NCBI GenBank assembly: GCA_020029625.1
Contig: JAIBJP010000011.1
Span: 1-25,990 of the forward strand
Length of the DNA: 25,990 bases
Reading direction: 5' to 3'
From: Actinomycetota bacterium
Lineage (GTDB): Bacteria; Actinomycetota; Thermoleophilia; Gaiellales; Gaiellaceae
The translations under genes were made by a program, and so were the position numbers. The notes below the pieces were generated by a model. It saw only the letters and a list, made by a program, of their open reading frames with translations, did no database searches and had not been told where the DNA came from. Each line of letters begins with the position of its first letter. Positions within the stretch are counted from its first letter, which is position 1. This document shows positions 23,151 through 25,990 of this stretch, piece by piece.

Positions 23151-24124
23151 CCGTTGTCTGTCTCCCCGGCGACGGGGTCGGACCGGAGGTGATGCACCAG
23201 GCACGGCGCGCACTCGAAGCGCTCGCGCCCGACCTCTCTCTGGAGGAGCGTCCCTTCGGTGCGCAGGCGATCCGCGACTCGGGCGACCCATTGCCGGAGG
23301 AAACGCTCGCAGCCTGCCGCGCGGCGGAGGCTGTCCTCAAGGCGCCGATCGGAGATCCGGAGTTCGACGGGGCCGAGGTACGGCCCGAGCAGGGCATGCT
23401 CCGCTTGCGGGCGGAGCTCGACGTCTACGCCAACCTGCGGCCGGCCAAGAGCGACTCGGTCGACGTCCTCATCGTGCGGGAGCTCGTCGGCGGCCTCTAC
23501 TTCGGGGCGAGCGGCGTTCGGGAAGACGGGACCGCCTTCGACACGTGCGAGTACCACCCCAGCCAGGTCGAGCGGATTGCCCGGCGGGCGTTCGAGCTGG
23601 CGCGCGCCCGGAACGGGAAGCTCACCTCGGTCGACAAGGCGAACGTCCTTGAGACGTCGCGCCTCTGGCGCCGGGTCGTGAACGTGGTCGCTGCGGACTA
23701 CGACGACATCGAGGTCGAGCACATGCTGGTCGACAACGCCGCGATGCAGCTCGCTTCCGCGCCCGCCCGGTTCGACGTGCTGGTCACCGAGAACATGTTC
23801 GGGGACATCCTCAGCGACCTCGCTGCCGCCGTGACCGGCGGCCTCGGGCTTGCGCCTTCCGCATCCCTCTCGGACGGTGGGCCGGGGATCTTCGAGCCCG
23901 TGCATGGCTCGGCGCCGGACATCGCTGGCCTCGGGATCGCGAACCCGGCCGCGATGCTGCGCTCCACCGCCCTCATGCTGGAGCACGGTCTCGGCCGTCC
24001 CGAGGAAGCGCGGGCTCTCGCGGCGGCCGTCGAAGTCGCGCTCGCCCAGGCTCCCACGCCGGATCTGGGCGGCACCGGGACGACCGCCGAGTTCGGCGAC
24101 GCCGTGCTCAGAGCGCTGTCGTAG
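23147..24124 (+). CDS. leuB: 3-Isopropylmalate dehydrogenase
   Basis: 325 residues, GTG start overlapping the upstream stop (GTGA). It oxidises and decarboxylates isopropylmalate. All catalytic motifs are present: PGDGVGPEV (7-15), the substrate arginines in MLRLRAELDVYANLRP (84-99) and VRELVGGLYFG (110-120), SVDKANVL with Lys164, VDNAAMQL with Asp196, and ENMFGDILSDLAA with Asp220 and Asp224, then HGSAPDIAGLGIANP. This is the functional LeuB of the window, in contrast to the degenerate copy at 12754-13683. Its 3' end overlaps leuD on the opposite strand by 17 bases. Being downstream of the S-box, it may be partly SAM-dependent. Confidence 0.95.
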   Translation: MTVVCLPGDGVGPEVMHQARRALEALAPDLSLEERPFGAQAIRDSGDPLPEETLAACRAAEAVLKAPIGDPEFDGAEVRPEQGMLRLRAELDVYANLRPAKSDSVDVLIVRELVGGLYFGASGVREDGTAFDTCEYHPSQVERIARRAFELARARNGKLTSVDKANVLETSRLWRRVVNVVAADYDDIEVEHMLVDNAAMQLASAPARFDVLVTENMFGDILSDLAAAVTGGLGLAPSASLSDGGPGIFEPVHGSAPDIAGLGIANPAAMLRSTALMLEHGLGRPEEARALAAAVEVALAQAPTPDLGGTGTTAEFGDAVLRALS

Positions 24125-24671
24125 CGAAGCGCGGCGGGTGCGCCGCTTCGAAAGCCGCAATCTCCTCTTCGTGCCGGAGCGCCCGCGCGACGTCGTCGAG
24201 GCCTTCGAGGAGGCAATGGCGCTCGAACGAGTCGAACTCGAAGGAGTAGGGCCCGACCGTCTGGGCCGCGAGATCGACGGTCAGCTCGGCGGGATCCTGC
24301 ATGAGCTCCTTCACCTCGTCCTGTGGCAACACGACCGGCACGAGGCCGATCTTCACGCAGTTCGTCCGGAAGATGTCGCCGAAGGACGGTGCAACGATGG
24401 CCTCGAAGCCCCAGTCCTGGAGCGCCCAGGGCGCATGCTCGCGCGAGGAACCGCAGCCGAAGTTGCGGCCCGTGAGCAGGATTTTGGCCCCCTCGGCCTC
24501 AGGGCGATTGAGCTCGAAATCGGGCTCCTGCGCCCAGTCGTAGAAGAGGAACTCGCCGAACCCCGTGCGCTCGATGCGTTTCAGGAACTGCTTCGGGACG
24601 ATCTGGTCCGTGTCCACGTCCGCGCGGTCGAGCACGGCGGCGCGCCCCGTCACGCTGCGGAACGGCCTCAC
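24108..24671 (-). CDS. leuD: 3-Isopropylmalate dehydratase small subunit
   Basis: 187 residues. The GTG start overlaps the leuC stop (GTGA), so translation is coupled. Motifs of the swivelling domain are DVDTDQIVPKQFLKR (18-32), then GRNFGCGSSREHAPWAL (about 67-83) and FGDIFRTNCVKIGLVPV. It pairs with LeuC to isomerise 2-isopropylmalate to 3-isopropylmalate. It faces leuB tail to tail, with the last codons of both genes sharing bases 24108-24124, so no terminator separates the two transcripts. Confidence 0.95.
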   Translation of the reverse strand: MRPFRSVTGRAAVLDRADVDTDQIVPKQFLKRIERTGFGEFLFYDWAQEPDFELNRPEAEGAKILLTGRNFGCGSSREHAPWALQDWGFEAIVAPSFGDIFRTNCVKIGLVPVVLPQDEVKELMQDPAELTVDLAAQTVGPYSFEFDSFERHCLLEGLDDVARALRHEEEIAAFEAAHPPRFATTAL

Positions 24672-25990
24672 GCGACCGGCTCCAGAGCGTATTCGCGGAT
24701 GTCGACGAAGTGGCCCTCGAGCGCTGCCGCGGCGGCCATCGCCGGGCTGACGAGATGCGTGCGCCCGCCCCGGCCCTGGCGGCCCTCGAAGTTGCGGTTC
24801 GACGTCGAGGCGCAGCGCTCGCCCGGCGCGAGGATGTCCGGGTTCATGCCGAGGCACATCGAACAACCGGCCCGGCGCCACTCGAAGCCCGCCGCCTCGA
24901 AGGTGCGGTCGAGCCCTTCGGCTTCGGCCTGGGCCTTCACGGTCGCCGACCCCGGCACCACCATCGCGCGGACGTCCGGGTGGACGCGCTTCCCGGCGAC
25001 CACCGCCGCAGCCGTCCGTAGATCCTCGATGCGCGCGTTGGTGCAGGAGCCGATGAAGATGCGGTCGAGGCGAATGTCCTTGATCGCCGTGCCCGGCTCG
25101 AGGGCCATGTAGGCGAGCGCACGCTCGACCGACTCGCGCTCGTCCTGGTCGGCGTAGTCGGCGGGGTCCGGGACGGCGCCCTCGATCGACGTGACCATGC
25201 CGGGATTCGTCCCCCAGGTGACCTGGGGCGCGAGCTCGCGGACGTCGATCTCGACGTCGCGGTCGTAGCTGGCGTCCTCGTCGGAGACGAGGCCGCGCCA
25301 ACGGTCGAGAGCACGCTCCCATTCCGCGCCTTTCGGAGCCGCCGGGCGCCCTTCGAGGTAGGCGAAGGTGGTGTCGTCCGGGGCGATCATCCCGGCGCGC
25401 GCGCCGGCCTCGATCGACATGTTGCAGACCGTCATGCGGCTCTCCATCGAGAGGCCTCGAATCACCTCCCCGGCGTATTCGACCACGTGCCCGACGCCGC
25501 CGGAGACGCCGATCCTGCCGATCGCTCCGAGGATGACATCCTTCGCTGTGACCCCGAAGGGGAGCTCGCCCTCGAAGCTGAGGCGCATCGAATTCGGCTT
25601 CCGCTGAGGGAGGGTCTGGGTCGCCATCACGTGCTCGACCTCCGAGGTGCCGATCCCGAAAGCGAGGGTCCCGAACGCCCCGTGGGTCGACGTGTGGCTG
25701 TCCCCGCAGACGACTGTCATCCCGGGCTGCGTCAGACCGAGTTCCGGACCGATCACGTGCACGATGCCCTCGCGTCCGCTGCCGGTTGCGTAGAGGGGAA
25801 CTCCGAACTCCGCGCAGTTCGCCGTCAGCGCGTCGAGCTGGGCGCGCGCGAGCGGATCGCTGACCGGCCCGCCCTCGGTCGGGACGTTGTGGTCCATCGT
25901 GGCGAGCGAGAGATCCGGGCGGCGCACGGTCCGGCCGGCAAGACGCAGGCCGTCGAACGCCTGCGGCGAGGTCACCTCGTGGATGAGGTG
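24668..25990 (-). CDS. leuC: 3-Isopropylmalate dehydratase large subunit, N-terminus cut by window edge
   Basis: The reading frame is open through the right edge; the first codons visible read HLIHEVTSPQAFDG, which in full LeuC begins some 25-35 residues after the start. Aconitase-family features are DHNVPT, CGDSHTSTHGAFG, GSCTN (near 25050) and GCSMCLGMNPD (near 24850-24870), giving the three cysteines that hold the [4Fe-4S] cluster, then SNRNFEGRQG. It forms the catalytic heterodimer with LeuD. Note that leuCD runs opposite to every other leucine gene here, so its promoter lies beyond the window. Confidence 0.96.
   Translation of the reverse strand, partial: HLIHEVTSPQAFDGLRLAGRTVRRPDLSLATMDHNVPTEGGPVSDPLARAQLDALTANCAEFGVPLYATGSGREGIVHVIGPELGLTQPGMTVVCGDSHTSTHGAFGTLAFGIGTSEVEHVMATQTLPQRKPNSMRLSFEGELPFGVTAKDVILGAIGRIGVSGGVGHVVEYAGEVIRGLSMESRMTVCNMSIEAGARAGMIAPDDTTFAYLEGRPAAPKGAEWERALDRWRGLVSDEDASYDRDVEIDVRELAPQVTWGTNPGMVTSIEGAVPDPADYADQDERESVERALAYMALEPGTAIKDIRLDRIFIGSCTNARIEDLRTAAAVVAGKRVHPDVRAMVVPGSATVKAQAEAEGLDRTFEAAGFEWRRAGCSMCLGMNPDILAPGERCASTSNRNFEGRQGRGGRTHLVSPAMAAAAALEGHFVDIREYALEPVA

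Overview
The window is dense, GC-rich bacterial chromosome. GTG starts are common, genes overlap by 1-20 bases, and there are Shine-Dalgarno-less and apparently leaderless transcripts. The protein style fits a deep-branching actinobacterium, most likely of the Thermoleophilia (Gaiellales/Solirubrobacterales) type. That placement is an impression from gene content and composition; no rRNA or marker gene is present to prove it. No insertion sequence, phage gene, CRISPR array or tRNA was seen.

Positions 1-9262 form a divergent nitrogen-scavenging region. Leftward runs a ureohydrolase that closely resembles the nickel-dependent guanidine hydrolase GdmH. Three bases after it starts the N-terminus of a NiCoT nickel/cobalt permease, which is cut by the window edge. 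Rightward runs a tightly packed operon of eight genes: type III glutamine synthetase, a calcineurin-like phosphoesterase, an APC permease, a thioredoxin-fold protein with an in-frame TGA at its redox motif followed by a SECIS-like hairpin (candidate selenoprotein), a DUF1116 (YahG/AllG-like) protein, a nucleotidyltransferase-fold protein, a flavin split-barrel protein and a small membrane protein. Guanidine cleavage would give ammonia and urea, and glutamine synthetase would capture the ammonia. The roles of the other operon members are unknown.

Positions 9259-11342 hold a small regulatory divergon. A GntR/UTRA (HutC-type) repressor gene, apparently leaderless, is followed by a creatininase-family amidohydrolase on the minus strand. 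A small cupin gene, frameshifted in a G5 run, lies on the plus strand. A perfect 7-bp inverted repeat between them is a good operator candidate.

Positions 11383-25990 are a branched-chain amino acid and threonine supercluster. A TTGACA promoter and a 31-codon leader peptide rich in Leu/Ile/Val, with hairpins, precede leuA (short form without the leucine-sensing domain), a degenerate leuB paralogue lacking catalytic motifs, ilvB, ilvN, ilvC, hom, thrC and thrB. ilvD follows after a hairpin-rich gap; its start codon lies inside a perfect 12-bp stem. Then come an S-box (SAM-I) riboswitch, a second zinc-ribbon threonine-synthase-like gene and a canonical leuB. leuD and leuC lie on the opposite strand and run off the right edge. 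Aspartate-derived homoserine is thus taken to threonine (the isoleucine precursor) beside the valine/isoleucine/leucine enzymes. Control is layered: ILV attenuation at leuA, a start-codon hairpin at ilvD, and SAM sensing on the O-phosphohomoserine-using paralogue.
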